Counted from the first letter of the stretch, positions 1 to 9,112 are shown. The stretch: DNA of 64,000 nt from Glaciecola sp965660625 (GCA_965660625.1 CBFIAR010000008.1:86184-150183); one strand, 5' to 3'. A program made the numbers and translations. The notes: a model not told the origin generated them from the sequence alone.

Positions 1-3
1 CAT
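1..3 (-). CDS. start codon of the next gene, probably pntAB (partial)
   Basis: The reverse strand reads TAA (end of pntA), then about 20 bases, then ATG at positions 3-1. In split-type proton-translocating transhydrogenases the small membrane subunit PntAB follows PntAA directly, so this is probably its first codon. Only the start codon lies in the window; identity rests on position alone. Confidence 0.4.
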
Positions 4-23
4 TGAAAGGTAAATAAATGACA

Positions 24-1172
24 TTAGTCGCTCTCCTTCGTCAATAGCGCTTTGATAGTGGGGTTAATTAGTTCGCCTTGATGTGTAATCAATGCCGTCT
101 TTAAAATATCATCTTCCAAATTCAGCAAGATTGTTTTACTTTCAGGGTCCCAAAACTCGAGCAGGAGTGCTTGTAAGTTATTGGCATACATTTGACTCGC
201 ATCCAATGCAACCTCACTCGCCCAATTTCCGGTTCCAATAACAGTCACACCTTCAACGGTAACAACTTCTCCTGCAACACTACCCTCAACATTACCGCCG
301 TTTTCAGCCGCCATATCGACAATGACACTGCCAGGTTTCATTTTTGCAATCACGTCTTTTTTGATCAACAGCGGTGGCTTCCTACCAAATAATTGTGCTG
401 TCGTGATCACGACATCTGAATTAGCAATGCAGTCGGCCTGAGCTTTTTGTTGGATATCTATTTGCTCGGGAGTCAGTGCATTTGCATAGCCTTGTTCATT
501 TTGGCCTGTTTCACCGATATCGATAGCTAAAAATGTAGCTCCAAGAGAACGTACCTGCTCCGCTACAACTTCACGAGTATCGTAAGCAGTAACAGCCGCA
601 CCTAAGCGTTTCGCGGTAGCAATTGCTTGCAAACCAGCTACGCCTGCACCAATGACAAAGACTTTTGAAGGTTTCAAGGTGCCCGCCGGCGTCATCATCA
701 TGGGGAAAACCCGAGGTAAGGTGGACATGGCTTTTGCCATCATTACGTATCCGGCCAAACTAGCCTGTGAGCTTAGTGCGTCCATCTTCTGACAGCGACT
801 GCTGCGCGGTATCATTTCAACACTGAGCGCTGAACGACCCGACTGCTGAAGCCATTTGATGTGCTCGTGTGCATTAAAAGGATCTAAGAAACTAATACAA
901 CAAACTGTCGTTTTGGTTTTTTCCAACTCTAATTTTTGCAGTGGATGAATAGACATCAGTAAGTCGGCTTTAGCAAGCACAGAATCTCGATTAGATTCTA
1001 TTAGCGCCCCAGCCGCCGCATATTCTGAATCTTCAATATTGATATTTTTCCCAATACCACATTCAACGATGATTGTGGCACCGAGTTTTACATAAGCTTT
1101 TACATTGATTGGTAGTAAACTGCAGCGACGTTCATTTTTCACTTGCTCCGCGACAAACCCGATTGTGCTCAT
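24..1172 (-). CDS. pntA: NAD(P) transhydrogenase alpha subunit part 1 (PntAA type)
   Basis: This is the soluble NAD(H)-binding domain I of proton-translocating transhydrogenase, which transfers hydride between NADH and NADP at the inner face of the cytoplasmic membrane. At 382 residues it matches the stand-alone alpha-1 subunit of split enzymes and lacks the membrane helices fused to it in the E. coli PntA. Visible landmarks are the N-terminal alanine-dehydrogenase-like domain, an IPRSSRCQKMDALSSQ segment (121-136, the family's conserved loop) and the Rossmann nucleotide site VIGAGVAGLQA (173-183). The start has a very strong ribosome site (AGGAGG, about 6 bases upstream). The remaining subunits should lie just outside the left edge. 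It probably supplies NADPH to the many redox enzymes of this region. Identification is secure. Confidence 0.95.
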   Translation of the reverse strand: MSTIGFVAEQVKNERRCSLLPINVKAYVKLGATIIVECGIGKNINIEDSEYAAAGALIESNRDSVLAKADLLMSIHPLQKLELEKTKTTVCCISFLDPFNAHEHIKWLQQSGRSALSVEMIPRSSRCQKMDALSSQASLAGYVMMAKAMSTLPRVFPMMMTPAGTLKPSKVFVIGAGVAGLQAIATAKRLGAAVTAYDTREVVAEQVRSLGATFLAIDIGETGQNEQGYANALTPEQIDIQQKAQADCIANSDVVITTAQLFGRKPPLLIKKDVIAKMKPGSVIVDMAAENGGNVEGSVAGEVVTVEGVTVIGTGNWASEVALDASQMYANNLQALLLEFWDPESKTILLNLEDDILKTALITHQGELINPTIKALLTKESD

Positions 1173-1357
1173 TGCCCCTCCTTTTTTAGCTGAATACTGT
1201 TGAGTTTTGCTGCAATGTTTAGGTGAAGTAGATCTTCAGACAAATAAAGCAACAACCTCAGTATGCATATTCTGCTTTAAAAATCATCGTCTTTTGTTGT
1301 ATCGTCATTATTCATAGAGTGATTGTTTGTCTGGAGCTGGGTATCTTAGGCGCTTGA

Positions 1358-3235
1358 TCACGATAGCGCTGCATACAAAGACATCGAAACAACATAGGCA
1401 AGCAGACCGTAAGCAAAGAATGCCCCCCAAGCATAGCGATTCTTGCCAAGTTCCGATTTAAGCATTGCAACGGTAGCGACACACTGTAATGCAATAACGT
1501 AAAATGCCAGTAGAGCCACTCCTGAAGCAAGAGAGAGACCATCTGCTTGAAGGTTAGCAGCCAAACCTGCAATGTTCTCATCGGCGTTTTCGATACTAAA
1601 CATAGTGCCTAAAACACCAACAAATACCTCTCGCGCTAAAAATGAAACCAAGATAGCGACACCATAGCGCCAATCGACACCTAGGGGCGTAAAAATAGGT
1701 TCTACCCATTGTCCAATTAGCGATAAGTATGAGTTTTGTAAATCGCCGTTATTAGGAAAGTAGCCCAAGGTCCAAATAACCAAGGAGACGACAAAGATGA
1801 TCGGAGCAGCACGCTTTATAAACTGAACACCACTGTTGATAATACGGTAAAACAAGGGCTGCCAATGTGGTAGTCGATATGAAGGCAACTCGAGGATAAA
1901 GGGCATATCTTGGAGCTCTTTAGACCCTTCTGTCATTTTGTTAAGCAAGCCACTGACGATAAGCGCAGTCAAAATGCCAAAGGCATATAAGACAAAAAAC
2001 ATCGCACCCTGCAAGTTAACCCAGCCTCCTAAATACCTGGTATCAGGCACAAATACCGCTATTAGTAATGCATAAACAGGTAACCTTGCCGAGCAAGACA
2101 TCAGCGGCACAGTTAGCATTGTCACAAAGCGTTTGCGAGGCGATTCAATTGTTCGAGCTGCTAATATTGCAGGGATCGCGCACGCATGCCCCGACAAATA
2201 AGGAATAAAGCTTCGGCCTGAAAGACCAAAAAAACTTAAGGGCCGGTGACAAATTAGCGCAGCTCGAGCTAAATAACCGCTGTCTTCCAACAAGCCGATT
2301 ATGAGGGTCAATATCATTATTTGCGGGACAAAAACTAGAAACGAACCCAAGCCCCCAAAAATAGCGTCGGTCATAAAGTCATTTAATATGCCTTCTCCTA
2401 AGAAACGGGAAACGACACCTGCAATAAAGCTAATAGCATCTTCTGTTGCGTCCATGAGCGGTGCAGCCCAAGTAAAAATGCTTTGAAATAAGAAAAACAT
2501 GATCAGCAAAAAAGCAAAACCACCAAACACAGAATTGAGCAAAAATCGGTCTATCGCGTTCTGCCGTTTAAGTACAACATCAGATTGGATTGCAAATTCC
2601 TTCGCTAGGCTTTTTGCTGCAAGCCCGAAGGTCTGCTGGTTGGTTTCTGTCGTTTTTACACGATATTTTTCGGGCGACATCGCAACTTCACTCAAACCTT
2701 TTTGTAACTCGCTAATACCCATTAAGGTTTTTGCAGATACGGCATACACTGGGCTACCTAACTTCTTACTAAGCTGGTCAGTATCAATGTTATGATTGAA
2801 TCTTAGGAGCTCATCCACCATATTTAAGGTGAAAACGACCGTCTTGTTGTGCTGCTTCGCAATTTCCTGAACCTGCAAAGCAAACACCAAGGAGCGTTCC
2901 ATCCGAGTAGCATCGAGGTTGCATAAAATAATGCTGGTTTTTTCGTCAGACATAGCATTGAGCAGCTGGTCGATAGCAATCGATTCGTCTTTTGATAAAG
3001 ATTTTAAAGAGTAAGTGCCGGGGTAATCGATGAGCTCGAATTTTTGCTGCTGCTTACCATCAAACGCATCCGCACTTTTCGGAATCGCATTGTCCAAATG
3101 AGCATGAAAAATACCACTTTTCAACTCAACAGTCACACCGGGGAAGTTAGCAACTTTTTGCCTCAAGCCGGTTAATTGATTAAATAGCAGACTTTTACCC
3201 GAATTAGGTTTACCAACAAGAAGAATTTTTTGCAT
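1358..3235 (-). CDS. feoB: Ferrous iron transport protein B (GTPase-permease)
   Basis: FeoB imports Fe(II) across the inner membrane. The N-terminal G domain shows the P-loop GKPNSGKS (8-15), the G3 motif DYPG (70-73) and the G4 motif NMVD (138-141). After residue ~230 come the hydrophobic gate and core segments, with conserved cysteines in SCSARLPVY and a C-terminal helix pair. At 625 residues it is shorter than the ~770-residue enterobacterial form, lacking mainly C-terminal and linker material; such lengths are usual in marine gammaproteobacteria. It starts one base after the feoA stop, so the two are cotranscribed and probably translationally coupled. No feoC is seen. The Fur-box-like palindrome upstream of feoA probably controls the operon. 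Confidence 0.95.
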   Translation of the reverse strand: MQKILLVGKPNSGKSLLFNQLTGLRQKVANFPGVTVELKSGIFHAHLDNAIPKSADAFDGKQQQKFELIDYPGTYSLKSLSKDESIAIDQLLNAMSDEKTSIILCNLDATRMERSLVFALQVQEIAKQHNKTVVFTLNMVDELLRFNHNIDTDQLSKKLGSPVYAVSAKTLMGISELQKGLSEVAMSPEKYRVKTTETNQQTFGLAAKSLAKEFAIQSDVVLKRQNAIDRFLLNSVFGGFAFLLIMFFLFQSIFTWAAPLMDATEDAISFIAGVVSRFLGEGILNDFMTDAIFGGLGSFLVFVPQIMILTLIIGLLEDSGYLARAALICHRPLSFFGLSGRSFIPYLSGHACAIPAILAARTIESPRKRFVTMLTVPLMSCSARLPVYALLIAVFVPDTRYLGGWVNLQGAMFFVLYAFGILTALIVSGLLNKMTEGSKELQDMPFILELPSYRLPHWQPLFYRIINSGVQFIKRAAPIIFVVSLVIWTLGYFPNNGDLQNSYLSLIGQWVEPIFTPLGVDWRYGVAILVSFLAREVFVGVLGTMFSIENADENIAGLAANLQADGLSLASGVALLAFYVIALQCVATVAMLKSELGKNRYAWGAFFAYGLLAYVVSMSLYAALS

Positions 3236-3236
3236 T

Positions 3237-3467
3237 TTAAATAAGGTTAACGTTTACGTGGTTAGCAACACTTTGTTCAAGTGAATAAATACAGTCGCCC
3301 AATTGAATAACCAGAGGGCCATTAAAAGCAGTGCGCTTAATACAAGTAATCAGTTGTCCTTCTTCAAAGCCCATCTCTTGTAACCTGATAGCAACATCTG
3401 AATGCATGCTTCTACAAAGGCTTTGAATAGAAGCTGATTTTTTTGAAGGAATATCCCAGACAGTCAT
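3237..3467 (-). CDS. feoA: Ferrous iron transport protein A
   Basis: This 76-residue SH3-like cytoplasmic protein accompanies FeoB and is thought to modulate its transport activity. The family pattern is clear: a turn with LQEMGFEEGQ, then beta strands including PLVIQLGDCIYSL. A GAGAG ribosome site precedes the ATG. It is the first gene of the feoAB operon; its stop codon is separated from the feoB start by a single base. The 325-base upstream region carries two palindromes, the stronger of which matches Fur boxes. Confidence 0.93.
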   Translation of the reverse strand: MTVWDIPSKKSASIQSLCRSMHSDVAIRLQEMGFEEGQLITCIKRTAFNGPLVIQLGDCIYSLEQSVANHVNVNLI

Positions 3468-3488
3468 GATGCTCTCTCTTAAACTACT

Positions 3489-3503
3489 GAATAATTGTTA
3501 TTC
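3489..3503. promoter_or_regulatory. Palindrome in the feoA leader
   Basis: GAATAATTGTTATTC is a perfect inverted repeat (6-base arms, 3-base centre) 22 bases upstream of the feoA start codon. It is AT-rich and Fur-like in its half sites (compare TGATAAT), and may be a second, weaker iron-regulatory site. It could also be incidental in AT-rich DNA. Confidence 0.35.
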
Positions 3504-3592
3504 TGAAAGTACTGAATTAAGTGTGTCGAATTGAGTACGTCAAAGTCAGTACGTCAATTTAAGCAAATTACTCAGTGAATAATGTAACTAAG

Positions 3593-3617
3593 TTAAATAA
3601 GAATAGTTCTTATTTAA
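3593..3617. promoter_or_regulatory. Fur-box-like operator upstream of feoAB
   Basis: Eleven-base arms (3593-3603 and 3607-3617) flank a three-base centre and form a perfect inverted repeat. The core AATAAGAATAGTTCTTATT differs at only three positions from the classical AATGAGAATAATTCTCATT Fur site of Vibrio and Shewanella. Its place about 125 bases upstream of feoA, an iron uptake operon, makes Fur the likely ligand. It could also affect the divergent flavoprotein gene at 3793. Confidence 0.65.
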
Positions 3618-3792
3618 ACTATTATCTAGCATACTATCCGAAAAATAAAGAAAGTCCAGCAAGCCTATTGATATAGCGCAAACATAAGTAAACAAAAAGG
3701 GCTTCGTTTCACCATGCGTTGAAACAGAAAACTATACTTATGTATCTGTTGCTCTTATTCTTGTGTCGTTCGAATTAATAAATTGAAAAGAT

Positions 3793-4971
3793 ATGGAAAT
3801 AAAACAAGCTAAAGTAGGCATTATCGGGGGTGGGCTAGCAGGTCTTTATACTGCGTATTTACTGGCACAACATAATATTTCATTCGAATTAATAGAGGCA
3901 AAAGCTGTATTGGGTGGCCGAATATACGGTGAAAAAACAGAGGTGTCTGACTATAAAATAGATCTTGGTCCTTCTTGGATTTTCCCCCACCAGCAAGAAA
4001 TACAAACCTTAGTGACTGATTTGGGTTTACAGATAATAGAACAGTACAATACAGGTGACGCTATTTTTCAACGCAACTCGCATGAGCCTGCGCAACAAAT
4101 CAATGGTGTTGCTCCGCCCCCCATGTATCGAATCTTTGGCGGCACGACGAAACTGATTGACTCTTTAGCGAATGGTATTAACGAGCAACATTGTCGTTTA
4201 TCAACAACGGTCAATTCACTTCGTTTTGATGGTCAATATTGGCATTTAGAACTGCTTAAAAATGGCTTAGCAAGCGATTCAGATGACGCCAGTCAATATA
4301 ACCATAGCAGTCAGACATCTCGGGCTTGTTCGGTTTCATACGAGCGCATTGTTATTGCTACACCTCCTAGAATAATCGCTCAGATGTTGAAAGGCTCAGT
4401 CACAAAATCAGACAACACAAATGGATTTTTAACCGCATTAAGCAGTAAATTTGAGCAAACTCCCACTTGGATGGCTGCCCAAGCTAAGTTTGCCGTCACC
4501 TACGATCGACCTTTTTGGCGCGAACAAGGCTTATCTGGCCAAGCTTTTAGTCAAGTTGGTCCTCTAGGTGAAATGCATGACGCTTCTTTTGAAGATGCAA
4601 AAGGCAACTCAGTTTTTGCCTTATTTGGCTTTGTAGGCATTCCGTTCGCACATCGCCAACATGCTTCTAGCGAACAAATGCAAAATGCTTGTCTAGCACA
4701 GCTTCTTGCTATCTTTGGTTCAAAAGCAAGTGAGTACACACAAATCTATTATAAAGATTGGGGAACCGATGCTTTTATAGCAACTGCTCTTGATCAAAAT
4801 CAAGCATCTATGCATCCACACATTAATCTTACATCCGAACAAGCACAACTCCAGCACCTAAAACTACACCTTGCAACTAGTGAGTTTTCAGAGTGCGACG
4901 CAGGCTATATGGAAGGCGCCATCTTAGCCGCTAAATGTGCAGTAAAAAATATACTTTCATGTGCCTCATAA
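3793..4971 (+). CDS. Flavin monoamine oxidase family protein
   Basis: This 392-residue protein has an FAD-binding Rossmann site at its N-terminus (GIIGGGLAGLYTAY, residues 9-22) followed by the amine-oxidase fingerprint LGGRIYG about 20 residues later. The C-terminal part contains AGYMEGAI, the usual second FAD-contacting stretch of this fold. The family oxidises amines or amino acids, or desaturates hydrophobic substrates; the actual substrate cannot be read from the sequence. No signal peptide is seen, so it should be cytosolic. It is followed after about 130 bases by a cupin gene in the same direction, and the two may be cotranscribed. Confidence 0.8.
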   Translation: MEIKQAKVGIIGGGLAGLYTAYLLAQHNISFELIEAKAVLGGRIYGEKTEVSDYKIDLGPSWIFPHQQEIQTLVTDLGLQIIEQYNTGDAIFQRNSHEPAQQINGVAPPPMYRIFGGTTKLIDSLANGINEQHCRLSTTVNSLRFDGQYWHLELLKNGLASDSDDASQYNHSSQTSRACSVSYERIVIATPPRIIAQMLKGSVTKSDNTNGFLTALSSKFEQTPTWMAAQAKFAVTYDRPFWREQGLSGQAFSQVGPLGEMHDASFEDAKGNSVFALFGFVGIPFAHRQHASSEQMQNACLAQLLAIFGSKASEYTQIYYKDWGTDAFIATALDQNQASMHPHINLTSEQAQLQHLKLHLATSEFSECDAGYMEGAILAAKCAVKNILSCAS

Positions 4972-5100
4972 CTTCTCGTATTGGCATGTCGTTTATACAC
5001 AACTAAGCTTGATCTTAATACGCTAACGACGAGTAAATATCAGCACATACGAGCTAAAGGCACTGACAAAACCATAACGAGATTTAAACACGAGGGCTGC

Positions 5101-5793
5101 ATGAAAATTAATGCCGAATTTTCGAAAACTGCTTGCGCACGCATAACCGAGCAAGACTGGATGCCTTCACCTATGCTTGGTGTCGACAGAAAGCCACTTG
5201 ATCGTGTGGGCGATGAGGTTGCTCGAGCTACTAGTATTGTTAGGTACGCGCCGCAAAGCCATTTCTCCCCTCACACTCATCGCGGTGGTGAGGAGTTTGT
5301 TGTGCTGGAAGGTTTATTTCAAGATGAATACGGCGATTACCCTGTTGGGTCATATGTGCGTAATCCACCTCAATCAACCCATAAACCAAGCTCAGAAACA
5401 GGCTGTGTCATTTTTGTGAAACTGTGGCAATTCCAACCGGATGATCGCAAACATGTGAATATCCTAATGGAAAGCGCAAAAATAAGCTTTGCAAACAATG
5501 ATGACAATGTAGTTGAGAGACTGTTGCATGTTGACCAGCATGAACACGTGAAACATGTCACTCTCTCTGCAAATACTCATTGGCAAAGTGATGCGGAAGA
5601 TGGCAATGAGATTCTGGTTCTAGACGGGGCGGTTATTCATAATCAAGAAAGACTCAACAAGCATGACTGGTTACGCATACCCAACGGAGCAGAATTACAC
5701 CTTCAAGCGGGGGGCGAAGGTGCGAAAATATGGCTTAAAACAGGGAACTTGCCAGACATTGAAAACCAAATCAGACGGTTAGAGAGCGCATAG
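5101..5793 (+). CDS. Double-cupin protein, ChrR-like
   Basis: This 230-residue protein contains two beta-barrel cupin halves. The first has the metal-ligand pattern SPHTHRGGEEFVVLEG and then YVRNPPQSTHKPSSETGC, the signature of the anti-sigma-factor ChrR C-terminal cupin family. No N-terminal zinc-binding anti-sigma domain is present, so it is a stand-alone cupin rather than a full ChrR. I chose the ATG at 5101, preceded by GAGG, over an in-frame TTG at 4981, because the family similarity begins there. Such proteins are often annotated as quercetin-dioxygenase-like or acetylacetone-cleaving; function is uncertain. Confidence 0.75.
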   Translation: MKINAEFSKTACARITEQDWMPSPMLGVDRKPLDRVGDEVARATSIVRYAPQSHFSPHTHRGGEEFVVLEGLFQDEYGDYPVGSYVRNPPQSTHKPSSETGCVIFVKLWQFQPDDRKHVNILMESAKISFANNDDNVVERLLHVDQHEHVKHVTLSANTHWQSDAEDGNEILVLDGAVIHNQERLNKHDWLRIPNGAELHLQAGGEGAKIWLKTGNLPDIENQIRRLESA

Positions 5794-5835
5794 CGCTCTG
5801 TCGATAGCAATTGGATCACATGCTGTTTACCGGGT

Positions 5836-7632
5836 TTACGAAAGTGTTTTTGCTGCGGTTATTAAGCTAATAATCTGCCAACCTGACTTTGGTTTTATGT
5901 CATTCGACGTAGTAAAGAGCCGGAGTTTACCATCGTTATCTATCGCGCACAAAGGCAGGCACCTAGCCTTATACTCCAATTGGTAATCATCATAACTGAA
6001 GCTATCGGAAAGCTTTGTCGTTTTGATAGTCGCACCTTTGGAGGTATACGCAGCAAGTTTTCCGTAAGTCACATCGTCAGCAAATAAACCTAACTTTTGA
6101 GAATATGATTCTGAGACTTGATGGCTAGGGCGTTGCTGAGATTCACCATTACTCAAACCTAAAACCTTACCTTTGCCCATTTGATGTTCGAAATGGTAGC
6201 TCACCAAAGGGTTTAATTGACGATAAGGTGACATGATCAGAACTTTGCCGATTGCGGTTAAATCTAAATTACGTTCTGCGTGTTCCGACATCGGATTACC
6301 AAAATATGTTTGCACACCGTCCATGCGCGCTAACTTAATAGTTTCCCAGTTAGTATCGGCTAAGCATACTGGTATTTTGTGTGTCATCAGTTCTTTGGCA
6401 AACATGCGGCTAAATTGCGCGCCACCAAAAATCAAGTAGCCATTTGGCGCAGGCGCTCTGATACCTAAATATTCTGCTACTTTTGCGCTGCTTAGACTCT
6501 GCAATACCACGGTTGCGATTATGATCAGGAAGACCATCGGCACCAACATCTCCGCTTGCGCATAATCTAGTGCTTCTAACTTCAAAGCAAACAATGCAGA
6601 CACGGCTGCAGCGACAATACCGCGCGGTGCTATCCAACTTAAAAGGGCTAACTCACGCCAGTTCAAACCAGTACCAGCGGACGATAAGAACACGCCAATG
6701 GGTCTTGCAACGAACATCACGGCTACAAGCACCAGCGCGGCTCCCCATCCCACATTTAATATGGCGCTTAATTCGATACGAGACGCCAATAGTATAAACA
6801 ATCCGGATATCAACAAAACACTCAAGGTTTCCTTAAATTCCAAAATATCATCAACGTCCACCCCCTTCATATTAGCCATTAACATTCCCATTACTGTGAC
6901 GGTTAACAATCCTGATTCATGCGCAATAAGGTTTGAGCCAGCGAATGCGCCTAACATAATGGTTAGCACAGCGGTATTCATAAGATAGTGTGGGATCCAA
7001 TGATGGCGCAGCGCTAAACCTAAGAAATACCCTACAGCAATACCAACACCAAAACCGATAGAGACGGTTAAGCCGAAAGCATAAAGAGTATGGATGAAAG
7101 CGTCTTGGGTAGATACAATGTACTCAAATACTAATACGGCTAACAGCGCTCCAATTGGGTCTATGATAATTCCTTCCCAACGTAATATATTGGAAATTTT
7201 GTTACTTGGCCTAACTGTTCTGAGCATTGGCACAATGACGGTAGGACCGGTAACTGTGACTATCGCCCCCAATAAAAATGCCATTTGCCATGACATACCC
7301 AAGGCAAAGTGAGCAGCCGGCGCAACCACAACAAAGGTAACCAAAGTACCAACTGTACAAAGATTTCGAACCATCGAACCGTGACCGCTGAGGTCTTGCA
7401 GGCGCAACGTTAGCGCGCCTTCGAATAATATGATGGCAACGCAGAGTGACACCACCGGAAAAAGCAGGTCGCCGAACAGCGCATCAGCATTTACTATGCC
7501 GGTGACAGGCCCAGCAACAATACCCACAATAAGCAGAGGCAATATTGCAGGAACACGAACTTTATAAGCAAAATATTGGCAGGCGATCGACAGCAAGCCA
7601 ACCAATACGAGAGGGATTATTAAGTCGTCCAA
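5836..7632 (-). CDS. CPA1-family Na+/H+ or K+/H+ antiporter with TrkA-N domain
   Basis: The ~598-residue protein has a dozen hydrophobic helices in its first ~390 residues with typical CPA1 stretches (GPTVIVPML and RWEGIIIDPIGALLAV, carrying the paired charged residues of the ion site). A cytoplasmic nucleotide-binding TrkA-N-like domain follows, beginning at NGYLIFGGAQFSRMFA. It exchanges protons for Na+ or K+ at the inner membrane, useful in a marine habitat. The start is uncertain: two in-frame TTG codons lie at 7638 and 7632, and an AGGA six bases before the second favours 7632. It follows trxC on the same strand after a ~70-base gap. Confidence 0.88.
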   Translation of the reverse strand: MDDLIIPLVLVGLLSIACQYFAYKVRVPAILPLLIVGIVAGPVTGIVNADALFGDLLFPVVSLCVAIILFEGALTLRLQDLSGHGSMVRNLCTVGTLVTFVVVAPAAHFALGMSWQMAFLLGAIVTVTGPTVIVPMLRTVRPSNKISNILRWEGIIIDPIGALLAVLVFEYIVSTQDAFIHTLYAFGLTVSIGFGVGIAVGYFLGLALRHHWIPHYLMNTAVLTIMLGAFAGSNLIAHESGLLTVTVMGMLMANMKGVDVDDILEFKETLSVLLISGLFILLASRIELSAILNVGWGAALVLVAVMFVARPIGVFLSSAGTGLNWRELALLSWIAPRGIVAAAVSALFALKLEALDYAQAEMLVPMVFLIIIATVVLQSLSSAKVAEYLGIRAPAPNGYLIFGGAQFSRMFAKELMTHKIPVCLADTNWETIKLARMDGVQTYFGNPMSEHAERNLDLTAIGKVLIMSPYRQLNPLVSYHFEHQMGKGKVLGLSNGESQQRPSHQVSESYSQKLGLFADDVTYGKLAAYTSKGATIKTTKLSDSFSYDDYQLEYKARCLPLCAIDNDGKLRLFTTSNDIKPKSGWQIISLITAAKTLS

Positions 7633-7701
7633 TGACAATCCTGTTTGTTTGTCAATATAATAAGGTCTTTATAACTCAAAGTGACTGCATAGTCTTGATT
7701 T

Positions 7702-8130
7702 TTAGAGTTTCTGTACGCACTGCATGATCCATTGTTTTAACTGTGATTCGCTCATTCCACCCGACACTCTGTTAATTTCTTTATTTTTATGGAAGAAAAC
7801 TAAGGTTGGAATGGAGCGAATGACGGCATCGGCTGAGACAACTGGCGCATGCTCAGTATTCACTTTTGCGAATAAAATACCGTCGGATTCTTTAGCAACA
7901 TTCTCATATGCTGGCGCCATGGCTTTACATGGACCACACCAACTCGCCCAGAAATCGACAATAACGGGCATATGGTTATTTTCAACGTAGCGATAAAAAT
8001 TACTATCATTCAAGTCCACCGGTTTGCCGCTATAAATGGCTTTACCGCATTTCCCGCACTTGGCTCCAACGTGCGTTTTGCTTTCTGGAATACGATTCGT
8101 TGATGAACAATGCTCACAAACAATATGCAT
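7702..8130 (-). CDS. trxC: Thioredoxin 2 (zinc-binding)
   Basis: TrxC is a cytosolic thiol-disulfide reductase that helps in oxidative stress. The 142-residue protein has the N-terminal zinc finger CxxC...CxxC (Cys5, 8, 25, 28) that separates TrxC from TrxA, and the active site WCGPC (64-68) in FWASWCGPCKAM. The cis-proline loop is RSIPTLVFF. The ATG is preceded by AAGGA at good spacing. The gene is divergent from a glutathione S-transferase gene; the 115-base space between them holds a 9-base inverted repeat that may be a shared operator. Confidence 0.95.
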   Translation of the reverse strand: MHIVCEHCSSTNRIPESKTHVGAKCGKCGKAIYSGKPVDLNDSNFYRYVENNHMPVIVDFWASWCGPCKAMAPAYENVAKESDGILFAKVNTEHAPVVSADAVIRSIPTLVFFHKNKEINRVSGGMSESQLKQWIMQCVQKL

Positions 8131-8152
8131 AAAATTTCCTTAAGTTAAAAAA

Positions 8153-8221
8153 AATGATACTTCTCCATAAGAATTTTAATGTTGCAAATATAACGATATA
8201 AAGCAACAGTATAGTATCATT
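8153..8221. repeat. Inverted repeat in the trxC/GST divergent promoter
   Basis: AATGATACT (8153-8161) and AGTATCATT (8213-8221) are perfect inverted copies 51 bases apart, one near each divergent gene. The spacing of half sites, about five helical turns, would suit a dimeric regulator binding both promoters or a DNA loop. No known box matches exactly. Confidence 0.4.
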
Positions 8222-8245
8222 CAAAATAATAAGTAGGATAACACC

Positions 8246-8917
8246 ATGCTGAAATTATACGGATTTGACGTAAGTAACTATTATAATATGATCAAGCTAG
8301 CGATGGCGATAAAAGGCATTGAATACGAAGCAGTCATCACGTATCCGAATCAGACACCAGAATATCTCGCAATTTGCCCAACCGGCAAAGTACCCGCCCT
8401 AGCAACAGATGATGGGGTACTTATTGAGACCAACGTTATCCTTGAGTATTTAGACGAAGTGTCTCCTGATCTCCCGCTAATTTCAGGCTCTGCTTACGAG
8501 CGCGCCAGAATAAGGGAGTTAATGAAGATGATTGAACTTTATATAGAGCTACCTGCAAGGCGCTGCCATACCGAGGCTTTCTGGGGAGTTCCTGTGCACG
8601 AAGAAACCAAGAAAGAAGTGAAGCGCGCACTCCTCAACGGTATCCAGGCCCTTTCTCGTGCAGCCTCTTTTTCGCCTTACATTGCAGGTGATAAAATGAC
8701 GGCAGCCGATATATTTTTCATGTACTCAGTAAGCTTGGCGTCTGCGGTTGCCAAGAAACTATTCAATATTGACTTGTTAGCCGAAGCACCCGGTGCAAAA
8801 GAACTTTTTGCAACGCTAAACGCAATGCCAGAAGCGAAAGCCATCGCGAAGGAACAAGCCGCTGCGCAACCTGCTTTTCAGGCATACTTAGCAAAAGCGT
8901 TTGCTAAAAAACCATAG
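8246..8917 (+). CDS. Glutathione S-transferase family protein
   Basis: The 223-residue protein has a thioredoxin-like N-terminal domain (to about residue 80) with the glutathione-contact segments GKVPALATDDG and ETNVILEYLDE, followed by an all-helical C-terminal domain with PYIAGDKMTAADIFF, the conserved N-capping/hydrophobic-staple region of GSTs. It should conjugate or reduce substrates with glutathione in the cytosol. The start is supported by AGGA eight bases upstream. It is divergent from trxC, consistent with a shared redox-stress role. Confidence 0.88.
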   Translation: MLKLYGFDVSNYYNMIKLAMAIKGIEYEAVITYPNQTPEYLAICPTGKVPALATDDGVLIETNVILEYLDEVSPDLPLISGSAYERARIRELMKMIELYIELPARRCHTEAFWGVPVHEETKKEVKRALLNGIQALSRAASFSPYIAGDKMTAADIFFMYSVSLASAVAKKLFNIDLLAEAPGAKELFATLNAMPEAKAIAKEQAAAQPAFQAYLAKAFAKKP

Positions 8918-9112
8918 ACATACAATCTCAAGTTCAACGTCAATATCATAATTGAACACTTCAACGCGGGCGCAATACTGCTCAATAACAATAACTTCAG
9001 AAAATTGATCATCAGCTCTTTTCAATAGCGCTAACGTTTCGCCATAGGCAAAAAGCAAGGTAAGGGTTTCAGTGGCGGCTTTACCAAAAATAGAAATGAA
9101 TTTGGTAGCCAT
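8888..9112 (-). CDS. Small hypothetical protein
   Basis: A 74-codon frame begins 29 bases after the end of the DMT exporter on the same strand and runs into the last 30 bases of the convergent GST gene. The predicted protein (MATKFISIFGKAATETLTLL at its start, then a charged, hydrophobic mix) looks like a foldable sequence. Its ribosome site is weak, and it could be a chance frame. I recognise no family. Confidence 0.4.
   Translation of the reverse strand: MATKFISIFGKAATETLTLLFAYGETLALLKRADDQFSEVIVIEQYCARVEVFNYDIDVELEIVCLWFFSKRFC

Larger units (their letters stand above)
3468..3792. other. Divergent intergenic region between feoA and the amine oxidase gene
   Basis: No gene is seen in these 325 bases. 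They hold a 25-base inverted repeat resembling a Fur box (3593-3617), a second 15-base palindrome nearer feoA (3489-3503), a duplicated 10-mer AGTACGTCAA around 3532-3556, and a short hairpin GTTTCA/TGAAAC near 3706-3725. Confidence 0.6.

Noticed and set aside
1312..1581. An 89-codon frame over the feoB C-terminus.
   Set aside because: Shadow of feoB in another frame on the same strand.
3532..3556. Duplicated AGTACGTCAA in the feoA upstream region.
   Set aside because: Two short copies only; not an array and no further copies seen nearby.
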